Notes under the pieces: generated by a model
Database searches by the model: none
What the model saw: the letters and a program-made list of their open reading frames with translations, nothing else
Told to the model about the DNA's origin: nothing
Source: Loripinus fragilis
Taxonomy: Eukaryota > Mollusca > Bivalvia > Lucinida > Lucinidae
Assembly (NCBI GenBank): GCA_964019695.1
Contig: OZ026524.1
Location: 31,865,664 to 31,929,663 of the forward strand
Length of the DNA: 64,000 nucleotides
Reading direction: 5' to 3'
Made by a program: the position numbers and the translations under genes
Part shown: positions 1-13,090 of the stretch, piece by piece
How the letters are laid out: each line of letters opens with the position of its first letter
How positions within the stretch are numbered: position 1 is the stretch's first letter

Positions 1-1480
1 TAATGTAGCTACACTGTCTTATAATGTTCCTAGACTGTCTATTAGTGTAGCTAGACTGTCTATTAGTGTCGCTACACTGTCTTATAGTGTTCATAGACTG
101 TCTATTAGTGTAGCTAGACTGTCTATTAGTGTAGCTACACTGTCTTTTAGTGTTCATAGACTGTCTGTTAGTGTAGCTAGACTGTCTATTAGTGGAGCTA
201 CACTGTCTTATAGTGTTCATAGACTGTCTATTAGTGTAGCTAGATTGTCTATTAGTGTAGCTACACTGTCTAATAGTGTTCATAGACTGTCTACTAGTGT
301 AGCTAGACTGTCTATTAGAGTAGCTACACTGTCTAATAGTGTTCCTAGACTGTCTTTTAGTGTAGCTAGATTTTGTATCAATATAGCTACACTGTCTATT
401 AGTTTTCATAGACGGTCTGTTAGTGTAGCTAGACTGTCTACTAGTGTAGCTACAATGTCTATTGATGTTCCTAGACTGTCCGTTAGAGAAGCTAGATTGT
501 CTATCAATATAGCTACACTGTCTCTTTTAATTTTACTTATACTGTCTGTCAGTGTAGCTACACTGTCTATTAGTGTTCATATACTGTCTGTTAGTGTAGC
601 TAGACTGTCTATCAGTGAAGCTACACTGTCTAATAATGTTCCTAGACTGTCTATTAGTGTAGCTAGATTGTCTATTAGTGTAGCTACACTGTCTAATAGT
701 GTTCATGGACTGTCTATTAGAGTAGCTAGACTGTCTATCAGTGTAGCTAAACTGTTTAATAGTTTTCATAGACTGTGTACTTGTGTAGATAGACTGTCTA
801 TTAGTGTAGCTACACTGTCTAATAGTGTTCCTAGACTGTCTATTAGTGAAGCTAGATTTTGTATCAATATAGCTACACTGTCTATTAGTTTTCCTATACT
901 GTCTGTTAGTGTAGCTAGACTGTCTACTAGTGTAGCTACATTGTCTATTAGTGTTCCTAGACTGTCTATTAGTATAGCTAGACTGTCTATTAGTGTAGCT
1001 AGATTGTCTATTAGTGAAGCTACACTGTCTAATAGTGTTCATAGACTGTCTATTAGTGTAGCTAGACGGTCTATTAGTGTAGCTACACTGTTTAATAGTT
1101 TACATAGACTGTCTACTTGTGTAGATAGACTGTCTATTAGTGTAGCTACACTGTCTACTAGTGTTCCTAGACTGTCCGTTAGTGTAGCTAGATTGTCTAT
1201 CAATATAGCTACACTGTCTATTAGTTTTCCTATACTGTATGTTAGTGTAGCTAGACTGTCTACTATTGTAGCTACATGGTCTATTGATGTTCCTAGATTA
1301 TCCGTTAGTGTAGCTAGATTGTCTATCAATGTAGCTACACTGTCTATTAGTTTTCTTATACTGTCTGTTAGAGTAGCTACACTGTCTATTTGTTTTCATC
1401 GACGGTTTATTAGTTAGCTACACTGTCTATTAGAGTTCATAGACTGTTAGTATAGCTAGACTGTCTATTAGTGTAGCTAC
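1..1480 (+). repeat. Partial block homologous to 3450-5055
   Basis: The window opens inside a block seen again from 3450 (offset 3449) and 6354 (offset 6353). The match includes the diverged unit run with TTTTGTATCAATATAGC near 370 and the CATCGACGG landmark near 1397. Internal order differs near 900-1100, where monomers have been gained or lost, so this is a more diverged relative of the 2904-bp pair. Confidence 0.75.
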
Positions 1481-1500
1481 ACTAACAGTCTATGAACTCT
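1432..1500. repeat. Small inverted repeat within the array (1)
   Basis: Arms 1432-1457 and 1475-1500, 26 bp each with one mismatch, separated by 17 bp. The left arm starts AGAGTTCATAGACTG and the right arm is its reverse complement, ending CAGTCTATGAACTCT. This is one of the few places where satellite sequence is in reverse orientation. Confidence 0.9.
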
Positions 1501-2584
1501 TATAGCTAGACTGTCTATTAGTGTAGCTACACTGTCTAATAGTGTTTCTAGACTGTCTGTTAGTGTAGCTAGACTGTCTACTAGTGTAGCTACACTGTCT
1601 TATAGTGTTCCCAGACTGTCTATTAGTGTAGCTAGACTGTCTATTAGTGTAGCTACACTGTCTAATAGTGTTCCTAGACTGTCTATTAGTGTAGCTAGAC
1701 TGTCTATTAGAGTAGCTACACTGTCTATTAGTTTTCTTATACTGTCTGTTAGAATAGCTACACTGTCTATTTGTTTTCATCGACGGTCTTTTATTTAGCT
1801 ACACTGTCTATTAGAGTTCATAGACTGTTAGTATAGCAAGACTGTCTATTAGTGTAGCTACACTAACAGTCTATGAACTCTAATAGCTAGACTGTCTATT
1901 AGTGTAGCTACACTGTCTAATAGTGTTCCTAGACTGTCTATAAGTGAAGCTAGATTTTGTATCAATATAGCTACACTGTCTTTTAGTTTTCATATACGGT
2001 CTGCTGGGTGTAGCTAGACTGTCTACTTATGTAGCTACATTGTCTATTGATGTTCCTAGACTATCCGTTAGTGTAGCTAGATTGTCTATCAATGTAGCTA
2101 CACTGTCTTTTAATTTTCTTATACTATCTGTTAGAGTAGCTAAACTGTCTATTAGTGTTCATATACTGTCTGTTCGTGTAGCTAGACTGTCTATTAGTGT
2201 AGCTACACTGTCTAATAGTGTTCCTAGACTGTCTATTAGTGTAGTTAGGTTGTCTATCAATATAGCTACACTGTCTATTAGTTTTCCTATACTGTATGTT
2301 AGTGTAGCTAGACTGTCTACTAGTGTAGCTACATGGTCTATTGATGTTCCTAGATTATCCGTTAGTGTAGCTAGATTGTCTATCAATGTAACTACACTGT
2401 CTATTAGTTTTCTTATACTGTCTGTTAGAGTAGCTACACTGTCTATTTGTTTTCATCGACGGTCTATTAGTTAGCTACACTGTCTATTAGAGTTCGTAGA
2501 CTGTTAGTGTAGCTAGACTGTCTATTAGTGTAGCTACACTGTCTAATAGTGTTCCTAGACTGTCTATTAGTGTAGCTAGACTGT
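1481..2584 (+). repeat. Rearranged satellite stretch between blocks
   Basis: Ordinary monomers in an order not shared with the 2904-bp pair. Contains two landmark ends (near 1775 and 2455) and parts of two small inverted pieces. GTAGCAAGAC near 1833 and a GCTGGGTG irregularity near 2002 show local decay. Nothing other than satellite is visible. Confidence 0.7.
1813..1881. repeat. Small inverted repeat within the array (2)
   Basis: Same structure as 1432-1500: arms 1813-1838 and 1856-1881, with a further substitution at the inner end of the left arm (AGCA for AGCT). Confidence 0.88.
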
Positions 2585-5488
2585 CTACTAGTGTAGCTAC
2601 ACTGTCTTATAGTGTTCCTAGACTGTCTATAAGTGTAGCTAGACTGTCTATTAGTGTAGCTACACTGTCTAATAGTGTTCCTAGACTGTCTATTAGTGTA
2701 GCTAGACTGTCTATTAGAGTAGCTACACTGTCTAATAGTGTTCCTAGACTGTCTATTAGTGTACCTACACTGTCTATTAGTGTAGCTAGACTGTCTGTTA
2801 GCGTAACTAGATTGTTTATCAATGTAGCTACACTGTCTATTTGTTTTCATAGACGGTCTATCAGAGAAGCTACACTGTCTATAAGTGTTCATAGACTGTC
2901 TGTTAGTGTAGCTAGACTGTCTATTAATGTAGCTACACTGTCTTATAGTGTTCCTAGACTGTCTATTAATGTAGCTAGATTGTCTATTAGTGTAGTTTCA
3001 CTGTCTTTTAGTGTTTCTTGACTGTCTATTAGTGTAGCTAGACTGTCTATTAGTATAGCTACACTGTCTATTAGTGTTCATAGACTGTCTGTTAGTGTAG
3101 CTAGACTGTCTTTTAGTGTAGCTACACTGTCTTATAGTGTTCCTTGACTGTCTATTAGTGTAGCTAGATTGTCTATTAGTGTAGCTACACTGTCTTATAG
3201 TGTTCCTAGACTGTCTATTAGTGTAGCTGGATTGTCTATTAGTGTTCCTAGACTGTTTGTTAGCGTAACTAGATTGTTTATCAATGTAACTACACTGTCT
3301 ATTTGTTTTCATAGACGGTTTATAAGAGAAGCTACACTGTCTATTAGTGTTCATAGACTGTCTGTTAGTGTAGCTACACTGTCTATTAATGTAGCTGCAC
3401 TGTCTTATAGTGTTCCTAGACTGTCTATTAGTGTAGCTAGATTGTCTATTAATGTAGCTACACTGTCTTATAATGTTCCTAGACTGTCTATTAGTGTAGC
3501 TAGATTGTCTATTAGTGTCGCTACACTGTCTTTTAGTGTTCATAGACTGTCTATTAGTGTAGCTAGACTGTCTATTAGTGTAGCTACACTGTCTTTTAGT
3601 GTTCATAGACTTTCTGTTAGTGTAGCTAGACTGTCTATTAGTGGAGCTACACTGTCTTATAGTGTTCATAGACTGTATATTAGTGTAGCTAGATTGTCTT
3701 TTAGTGTAGCTACACTGTCTAATAGTGTTCATAGACTGTCTACTAGTGTAGCTAGACTGTCTATTAGAGTAGCTACACTCTCTAATAGTGTTCCTAGACT
3801 GTCTTTTAGTGTAGCTAGATTTTGTATCAATATAGCTACACTGTCTATTAGTATTCATAGACGGTCTGTTAGTGTAGCTAGACTGTCTACTAGTGTAGCT
3901 ACAATGTCTATTGATGTTCCTAGACTGTCCGTTAGAGAAGCTAGATTGTCTATCGATGTAGCTACACTGTCTCTTTTAATTTTACTTATACTGTCTGTCA
4001 GTGTAGCTACACTGTCTATTAGTGTTCATATACTGTCTGTTAGTGTAGCCAGACTGTCTATCAGTGAAGCTACACTGTCTAATAGTGTTCCTAGACTGTC
4101 TATTAGTGTAGCTAGATTGTCTATTAGTGTAGCTACACTGTCTAATAGTGTTCATAGACTGTCTATTAGTGTACCTAGACTGTCTATTAGTATAGCTACA
4201 CTGTTTAATAGTTTTCATAGACTGTGTACTTGTGTAGATAGACTGTCTATTAGTGTAGCTACACTGTCTAAAAGTGTTCCTAGACTGTCTATTAGTGTAG
4301 CTAGATTGTATATAAGTGTAGCTACACTGTCTAATAGTGTTCATAGACTGTCTATTAGTGTAGCTAGACTGTCTATTAGTGTAGCTACACTGTTTAATAG
4401 TTTTCATAGACTGTGTACTTGTGTAGATAGACTGTCTATTAGTGTAGCTACACTGTCTAATAGTGTTCCTAGACTGTCTATTAGTGCAGCTAGATTTTGT
4501 ATCAATATAGCTACACTGTCTATTAGTTTTCCTATACTGTCTGTTAGTGTAGCTAGACTGTCTACTAGTGTAGCTTCATTGTCTATTAGTGTTCCTAGAC
4601 TGTCTATTAGTATAGCTAGACTGTCTATCAGTGTAGCTAGATTGTCTATTAGTGAAGCTACACTGTCTAATAGTGTTCATAGACTGTCTATTAGTGTAGC
4701 TAGACTGTCTATTAGTCTAGCTACACTGTTTAATAGTTTACATAGACTGTCTACTTGTGTAGATAGACTGTCTATTAGTGTAGCTACACTGTCTAATAGT
4801 GTTCCTAGACTGTCCGTTAGTGTAGCTAGATTGTCTATCAATATAGCTACACTGTCTTTTAGTTTTTCTATACTGTATGTTAGTGTAGCTAGACTGTCTA
4901 CTAGTGTAGCTACATGGTCTATTGATGTTCCTAGAATATCCGTTAGTGTAGCTAGATTGTCTATCAATGTAGCTACACTGTCTATTAGTTTTCTTATACT
5001 GTCTGTTAGAGTAGCTACACTGTCTATTTGTTTTCATCGACGGTCTATTAGTTAGCTACACTGTCTATTAGAGTTCATAGACTGTTAGTATAGCTAGACT
5101 GTCTATTAGTGAAGCTACACTAACAGTCTATGAACTATAATAGCTAGACTGTCTATTAGTGTAGCTACACTGTCTAATAGTGTTCCTAGACTGTCTATTA
5201 GTGTAGCTAGACTGTCTACTAGTGTAGCTACACTGTCTTATAGTGTTCCTAAACTGTCTATTAGTGTAGCTAGACTGTCTATTAGTGTAGCTACACTGTC
5301 TAATAGTGTTCCTAGCGTGTCTATTAGTGTAGCTAGACTGTCTATTAGAGTAGCTACACTGTCTAATAGTGTTCCTAGACTGTCTATTAGTGTAGCTACA
5401 CTGTCTAATAGTGTTCCTAGACTGTCTGTTAGCGTAACAAGATTGTTTATCAATGTAGCTACACTGTCTATTTGTTTTCATAGAAGGT
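2585..5488 (+). repeat. 2904-bp higher-order block, copy 1
   Basis: Tandem duplicate of 5489-8350. Identity starts sharply at CTACTAGTGTAGC (2585 and 5489), and upstream of that the flanks differ, which marks the exchange point. Single-base differences are sparse. It contains the landmark run ending in TCATCGACGG near 5035 and a small inverted piece at 5070-5136. Confidence 0.9.
5070..5136. repeat. Small inverted repeat within the array (3)
   Basis: Arms 5070-5095 and 5113-5136. The spacer reads GTGA instead of GTGT before the right arm, and the outer end of the right arm is changed (AACTATAA). Confidence 0.88.
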
Positions 5489-8350
5489 CTACTAGTGTAG
5501 CTACACTGTCTTATAGTGTTCCTAGACTGTCTATAAGTGTAGCTAGACTGTCTATTAGTGTAGCTACACTGTCTAATAGTGTTCCCAGACTGTCTATTAG
5601 TGTAGCTAGACTGTCTATTAGAGTAGCTACACTGTCTAATAGTGTTCCTAGACTGTCTATTAGTGTACCTACACTGTCTATTAGTGTAGCTAGACTGTCT
5701 GTTAGCGTAACTAGATTGTTTATCAATGTAGCTACACTGTCTATTTGTTTTCATAGACGGTCTATCAGAGAAGCTACACTGTCTATAAGTGTTCATAGAC
5801 TGTCTGTTAGTGTAGCTAGACTGTCTATTAATGTAGCTACACTGTCTTATAGTGTTCCTAGACTGTCTATTAATGTAGCTAGATTGTCTATTAGTGTAGT
5901 TACACTGTCTTTTAGTGTTTCTTGACTGTCTATTAGTGTAGCTAGACTGTCTATTAGTGTAGCTACACTGTCTATTAGTGTTCATAGACTGTCTGTTAGT
6001 GTAGCTAGACTGTCTTTTAGTGTAGCTACACTGTCTTATAGTGTTCCTTGACTGTCTATTAGTGTAGCTAGATTGTCTATTAGTGTAGCTACACTGTCTT
6101 ATAGTGTTCCTAGACTGTCTATTAGTGTAGCTGGATTGTCTATTAGTGTTCCTAGACTGTTTGTTAGCGTAACTAGATTGTTTATCAATGTAACTACACT
6201 GTCTATTTGTTTTCATAGACGGTTTATAAGAGAAGCTACACTGTCTATTAGTGTTCATAGACTGTCTGTTAGTGTAGCTACACTGTCTATTAATGTAGCT
6301 GCACTGTCTTATAGTGTTCCTAGACTGTCTATTAGTGTAGCTAGATTGTCTATTAATGTAGCTACACTGTCTTATAATGTTCCTAGACTGTCTATTAGTG
6401 TAGCTAGATTGTCTATTAGTGTCGCTACACTGTCTTATAGTGTTCATAGACTGTCTATTAGTGTAGCTAGACTGTCTATTAGTGTAGCTACACTGTCTTT
6501 TAGTGTTCATAGACTTTCTGTTAGTGTAGCTAGACTGTCTATTAGTGGAGCTACACTGTCTTATAGTGTTCATAGACTGTATATTAGTGTAGCTAGATTG
6601 TCTTTTAGTGTAGCTACACTGTCTAATAGTGTTCATAGAATGTCTACTAGTGTAGCTAGACTGTCTATTAGAGTAGCTACACTGTCTAATAGTGTTCCTA
6701 GACTGTCTTTTAGTGTAGCTAGATTTTGTATCAATATAGCTACACTGTCTATTAGTATTCATAGACGGTCTGTTAGTGTAGCTAGACTGTCTACTAGTGT
6801 AGCTACAATGTCTATTGATGTTCCTAGACTGTCCGTTAGAGAAGCTAGATTGTCTATCGATGTAGCTACACTGTCTCTTTTAATTTTACTTATACTGTCT
6901 GTCAGTGTAGCTACACTGTCTATTAGTGTTCATATACTGTCTGTTAGTGTAGCCAGACTGTCTATCAGTGAAGCTACACTGTCTAATAGTGTTCCTAGAC
7001 TGTCTATTAGTGTAGCTAGATTGTCTATTAGTGTAGCTACACTGTCTAATAGTGTTCATAGACTGTCTATTAGTGTAGCTAGACTGTCTATTAGTGTAGC
7101 TACACTGTTTAATAGTTTTCATAGACTGTGTACTTGTGTAGATAGACTGTCTATTAGTGTAGCTACACTGTCTAAAAGTGTTCCTAGACTGTCTATTAGT
7201 GTAGCTAGATTGTATATAAGTGTAGCTACACTGTCTAATAGTGTTCATAGACTGTCTATTAGTGTAGCTAGACTGTCTATTAGTGTAGCTACACTGTTTA
7301 ATAGTTTTCATAGACTGTGTACTTGTGTAGATAGACTGTCTATTAGTGTAGCTACACTGTCTAATAGTGTTCCTAGACTGTCTATTAGTGCAGCTAGATT
7401 TTGTATCAATATAGCTACACTGTCTATTAGTTTTCCTATACTGTCTGTTAGTGTAGCTAGACTGTCTACTAGTGTAGCTTCATTGTCTATTAGTGTTCCT
7501 AGACTGTCTATTAGTATAGCTAGACTGTCTATCAGTGTAGCTAGATTGTCTATTAGTGAAGCTACACTGTCTAATAGTGTTCATAGACTGTCTATTAGTG
7601 TAGCTAGACTGTCTATTAGTGTAGCTACACTGTTTAATAGTTTACATAGACTGTCTACTTGTGTAGATAGACTGTCTATTAGTGTAGCTACACTGTCTAA
7701 TAGTGTTCCTAGACTGTCCGTTAGTGTAGCTAGATTGTCTATCAATATAGCTACACTGTCTATTAGTTTTTCTATACTGTATGTTAGTGTAGCTAGACTG
7801 TCTACTAGTGTAGCTACATGGTCTATTGATGTTCCTAGAATATCCGTTAGTGTAGCTAGATTGTCTATCAATGTAGCTACACTGTCTATTAGTTTTCTTA
7901 TACTGTCTGTTAGAGTAGCTACACTGTCTATTTGTTTTCATCGACGGTCTATTAGTTAGCTACACTGTCTATTAGAGTTCATAGACTGTTAGTATAGCTA
8001 GACTGTCTATTAGTGAAGCTACACTAACAGTCTATGAACTATAATAGCTAGACTGTCTATTAGTGTAGCTACACTGTCTAATAGTGTTCCTAGACTGTCT
8101 ATTAGTGTAGCTAGACTGTCTACTAGTGTAGCTACACTGTCTTATAGTGTTCCTAAACTGTCTATTAGTGTAGCTAGACTGTCTATTAGTGTAGCTACAC
8201 TGTCTAATAGTGTTCCTAGCGTGTCTATTAGTGTAGCTAGACTGTCTATTAGAGTAGCTACACTGTCTAATAGTGTTCCTAGACTGTCTATTAGTGTAAC
8301 AAGATTGTTTATCAATGTAGCTACACTGTCTATTTGTTTTCATAGAAGGT
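5489..8350 (+). repeat. 2904-bp higher-order block, copy 2 (lacks 42 bp)
   Basis: Same as 2585-5488 with offset 2904 for most of its length. Near 8297 two monomers (42 bp) present at about 5392-5433 are missing, giving 2862 bp in total. It ends where the copy 1 continuation CTACTAG would be replaced by CTATTAGAGAAGC (8351). Confidence 0.9.
7974..8040. repeat. Small inverted repeat within the array (4)
   Basis: Copy of 5070-5136 at offset 2904, carried by the tandem block duplication. Confidence 0.88.
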
Positions 8351-9293
8351 CTATTAGAGAAGCTACACTGTCTATAAGTGTTCATAGACTGTCTGTTAGT
8401 GTAGCTAGACTGTCAATTAATGTAGCTACACTGTCTTATAGTGTTCCTAGACTGTCTATTAGTGTAGCTAGATTGTCTATTAGTGTAGCTACACTGTCTT
8501 ATAGTGTTCCTAGACTGTCTATTAGTGTAGCTAGACTGTCTATTAGTGTAGTTAAACTGTCTATTAGTGTTCAAAAACTGTCTGTTAGTGTAGCAAGACT
8601 GTCTATTAGTGTAGCTACACTGTCTTATAGTGTTCCTAGACTGTCTATTAGTGTAGCTAGATTGTCTATTAGTGTAGCTACACTGTCTTATAGTGTTCCT
8701 AGACTGTCTACTAGTGTAGCTAGACTGTCTATTAGAGTAGCTACACCGTCTAATGGTGTCCCTAGACTGTCTATTAGTGTAGCTAGATTGTCTATCAATA
8801 TAGCTACACTGTCTATTAGTTTTTATAGACGGTCTGTTAGTGTAGCTAGACTGTCTACTTGTGTAGCTACATTGTCTATTGATGTTCCTAGACTGTCCGT
8901 TAGTAAAGCTAGATTGTCTATCAATGTAGCTACACAGTCTATTAGTTTTCTTATACTGTCTGTTAGAGTAACTACACTGTCTATTAGTGTTCATAGACTG
9001 TCTGTTAGTGTAGCTAGACTGTCTATCAGTGAAGCTAAACTGTCTAATAGTGTTCCTAGACTGTCTATTAGTGTAGCTAGGTTGTCTATTAGTGTAGCTA
9101 CATTGTCAAATAGTGTTCCTAGACTGTCTATTAGTGTAGCTACATTGTCTAATAGTGTTCCTAGACTGTCTACTAGTGTAGCTTGACTGTCTATTAGTGT
9201 AGCTACACTGTCTAATAGTGTTCCTAGACTGTCTAATAGTGTAGCTAGATTGTGTATCAATATAGCTACACTGTCTATTAGTTTTCATAGACG

Positions 9294-11433
9294 GTCTGTT
9301 AGTGTAGCTAGACTGTCTACTAGTGTAGCTACATTGTCTATTGATGTTCCTAGACTGTCCGTTAGTGTAGCTAGATTGTCTATCAATGTAGCTACACTGT
9401 CTTCTAATTTTCTTATACTGTCTGTAAGAGTAGCTACACTGTCTATTAGTGTTCATATACTGTCTGTTCGTGTAGCTAGACTGTCTATTAGTGAAGCTAC
9501 ACTGTCTAATAGTGTTCCTAGACTGTCTATTAGTGTAGCTTGATTGTCTATCAATATAGCTTCACTGTCTATTAGTTTTCCTATACTGTCTGTTAGTGTA
9601 GCTAGACTGTCTACATGTGTAGCTACATTGTCTATAAGGGTTCCTAGACTGTCTATAAGTGTAGCTAGACTGTCTATTAGAGTAGGTAGATTGTCTATCA
9701 ATATAGCTACACTGTCTATTAGTTTTCCTATACTGTATGTTAGTGTAGCTAGACTGTCTACTAGTGTAGCTACATTGTCTATTGATGTTCCTAGACTGTC
9801 CGTTAGTGTAGCTAGATAGTCTATCAATGTAGCTACACTGTCTATAAGTTTTCTTATACTGTCTGTTAGAGAAGCTACAATGTCTATTTGTTTTCATCGA
9901 CGGTCTATTAGCTACCTACACTGTCTATTAGACTTCATAGACTGTCTGTTAGTGTAGCTAGACTGTCTATTAGAGTAGCTACACTGTCTAATAGTGTTCC
10001 TAGACTGTCTATTAGTGTAGCTACACTGTCTAATAGTGTTCCTAAACTGTCTGTTAGCGTAACTAGATTGTTTATCAATGTAGCTACACTGTCTATTTGT
10101 TTTCATAGACGGTCTATTAGAGAAGCTACACTGTCTATTAGTGTTCTTAGACTGTCTGTTAGTGTAGCTACACTGTCTATTAATGTAGCTACACTGTCTT
10201 ATAGTGTTCCTAGACTGTCTATTAGTGTGGCTAGATTGTCTATTAGTGTAGCTACACAGTCTTATACTGTTCCTAGACTGTCTATTAGTGTAGCTAAACT
10301 GTCTATTAGTGTAGCTACACTGTCTTTTAGTGTTCATAGACTGTCTGTTAGTGTAGCTAGACTGTCTATTAGTGTAGCTACAATGTCTTATAGTGTCATA
10401 GACTGTCTATTAGTGTAGCTAGATTGTCTATTAGTGTAGCTACACTATCTAATAGTGTTCCTAGACTGTCCACTAGCGTAGCTAGACTGTCTATTAGAGT
10501 AGCTACACTGTCTAATAGTGTTCCTAGACTGTCTTTTAGTGTAGCTAGACTGTCAATTAATGTAGCTACACTGTCTTATAGTGTTCCTAGACTGTCTATT
10601 AGTGTAGCTAGATTGTCTATTAGTGTAGCTACACTGTCTTATAGTGTTCCTAGACTGTCTATTAGTGTAGCTAGACTGTCTTTTAGTGTAGTTAAACTGT
10701 CTATTAGTGTTCATAGACTGTCTGTTAGTGTAGCAAGACTGTCTATTAGTGTAGCTACACTGTCTTATAGTGTTCCTAGACTGTCTATTAGTGTAGCTAG
10801 ATTGTCTATTAGTGTAGCTACACTGTCTATTAGTGTAGCTAGACTGTCTACTAGTGTAGCTACACTGTCTTATAGTGTTCCTAAACTGTCTATTAGTGTA
10901 GCTAGACTGTCTATTAGTGTAGCTACACTATCTAATAGTGTTCCTAGACTGTCCACTAGCGTAGCTAGAGTGTCTATTAGAGTAGCTACACTGTCTAATA
11001 GTGTTCCTAGACTGTCTTTTAGTGTAGCTAGATTTTGTATCAATATAGCTACACTGTCACTTAGTTTTCTTATACTGTCTGTTAGTGTAGCTACACTGTG
11101 TAATAGTGTTCATATACTGTCTGTTAGTGTAGCTAGACTGTCTTAATTGTAGCTACACTGTCTAATAGTGTTCCTAGACTGTCTATTAGTGTAGCTAGAT
11201 TGTCTATTAGTGTAGCTACACTGTCTAATAGTGTTCCTAGACTGTCTATTAGTGTAGCTAGACTGTCTATTAGTGTAGCTACACTGTCTAATAGTGTCCC
11301 TAGACTGTCTTCTAGTGTAGATAGACTGTCTATTAGTGTAGCTACACTGTCTAATAGTGTTCCTAGACTGTCTATTAGTGTAGCTAGATTTTGTATCAAT
11401 ATAGCTACACTGTCTATTAGTTTTTCAAAGACG
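9294..11433 (+). repeat. Block X, long version (2140 bp)
   Basis: First of three related blocks, offset 2140 to the next. It contains 483 bp (23 monomers) near 10.55-11.03 kb that the later X blocks lack. The left edge sits at the run after CATAGACGG and the right edge at the odd TTTTTCAAAGACGG landmark (11421-11434). Confidence 0.85.
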
Positions 11434-13090
11434 GTCTGTTAGTGTAGCTAGACTGTCTACTAGTGTAGCTACATTGTCTATTGATGTTCCTAGACTGTCC
11501 GTTAGTGTAGCTAGATTGTCTATCAATGTAGCTACACTGTCTTCTAATTTTCTTATACTGTCTGTTAGAGTAGCTACACTGTCTATTAGTGTTCATATAC
11601 TGTCTGTTCGTGTAGCTAGACTGTCTATTAGTGAAGCTACACTGTCTAATAGTGTTCCTAGACTGTCTATTAGTGTAGCTTGATTGTCTATCAATATAGC
11701 TTCACTGTCTATTAGTTTTCCTATACTGTCTGTTAGTGTAGCTAGACTGTCTACATGTGTAGCTACATTGTCTATAAGGGTTCCTAGACTGTCTATAAGT
11801 GTAGCTAGACTGTCTATTAGAGTAGGTAGATTGTCTATCAATATAGCTACACTGTCTATTAGTTTTCCTATACTGTATGTTAGTGTAGCTAGACTGTCTA
11901 CTAGTATAGCTACATTGTCTATTGATGTTCCTAGACTGTCCGTTAGTGTAGCTAGATAGTCTATCAATGTAGCTACACTGTCTATAAGTTTTCTTATACT
12001 GTCTGTTAGAGAAGCTACAATGTCTATTTGTTTTCATCGACGGTCTATTAGCTACCTACACTGTCTATTAGACTTCATAGACTGTCTGTTAGTGTAGCTA
12101 GACTGTCTATTAGAGTAGCTACACTGTCTAATAGTGTTCCTAGACTGTCTATTAGTGTAGCTACACTGTCTAATAGTGTTCCTAAACTGTCTGTTAGCGT
12201 AACTAGATTGTTTATCAATGTAGCTACACTGTCTATTTGTTTTCATAGACGGTCTATTAGAGAAGCTACACTTTCTATTAGTGTTCTTAGACTGTCTGTT
12301 AGTGTAGCTACACTGTCTATTAATGTAGCTACACTGTCTTATAGTGTTCCTAGACTGTCTATTAGTGTGGCTAGATTGTCTATTAGTGTAGCTACACAGT
12401 CTTATACTGTTCCTAGACTGTCTATTAGTGTAGCTAAACTGTCTATTAGTGTAGCTACACTGTCTTTTAGTGTTCATAGACTGTCTGTTAGTGTAGCTAG
12501 ACTGTCTATTAGTGTAGCTACAATGTCTTATAGTGTCATAGACTGTCTATTAGTGTAGCTAGATTGTCTATTAGTGTAGCTACACTATCTAATAGTGTTC
12601 CTAGACTGTCCACTAGCGTAGCTAGACTGTCTATTAGAGTAGCTACACTGTCTAATAGTGTTCCTAGACTGTCTTTTAGTGTAGCTAGATTTTGTATCAA
12701 TATAGCTACACTGTCACTTAGTTTTCTTATACTGTCTGTTAGTTTAGCTACACTGTGTATAAGTGTTCATATACTGTCTGTTAGTGTAGCTAGACTGTCT
12801 TAAGTGTAGCTACACTGTCTAATAGTGTTCCTTGACTGTCTATTAGTGTAGCTAGATTGTCTATTAGTGTAGCTACACTGTCTAATAGTGTTCCTAGACT
12901 GTCTATTAGTGTAGCTAGACTGTCTATTAGTGTAGCTACACTGTCTAATAGTGTCCCTAGACTGTCTACTAGTGTAGATAGACTGTCTATTAGTGTAGCT
13001 ACACTGTTTAATAGTGTTCCTAGACTGTCTATTAGTGTAGCTAGATTTTGTATCAATATAGCTACACTGTCTATTAGTTTTTCAAAGACG
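11434..13090 (+). repeat. Block X, short version 1 (1657 bp)
   Basis: Matches 9294-11433 minus 23 monomers, and matches 14182-15838 with offset 2748. It ends at the second TTTTTCAAAGACGG landmark (13078-13091). Confidence 0.85.

Noticed and set aside
3169..5055. 628-codon plus-strand open frame of LSISVAR-type heptads, repeated at 6073-7959
   Set aside because: Openness follows from the 21-bp period. There is no credible start context, unit changes hit first and second codon positions, and the opposite strand is open too. It ends at a shared 1-bp deletion.
9421..9430. Telomeric or simple-sequence repeats
   Set aside because: No TTAGGG-type or other telomeric run is seen; the TTAG triplets belong to the monomer.
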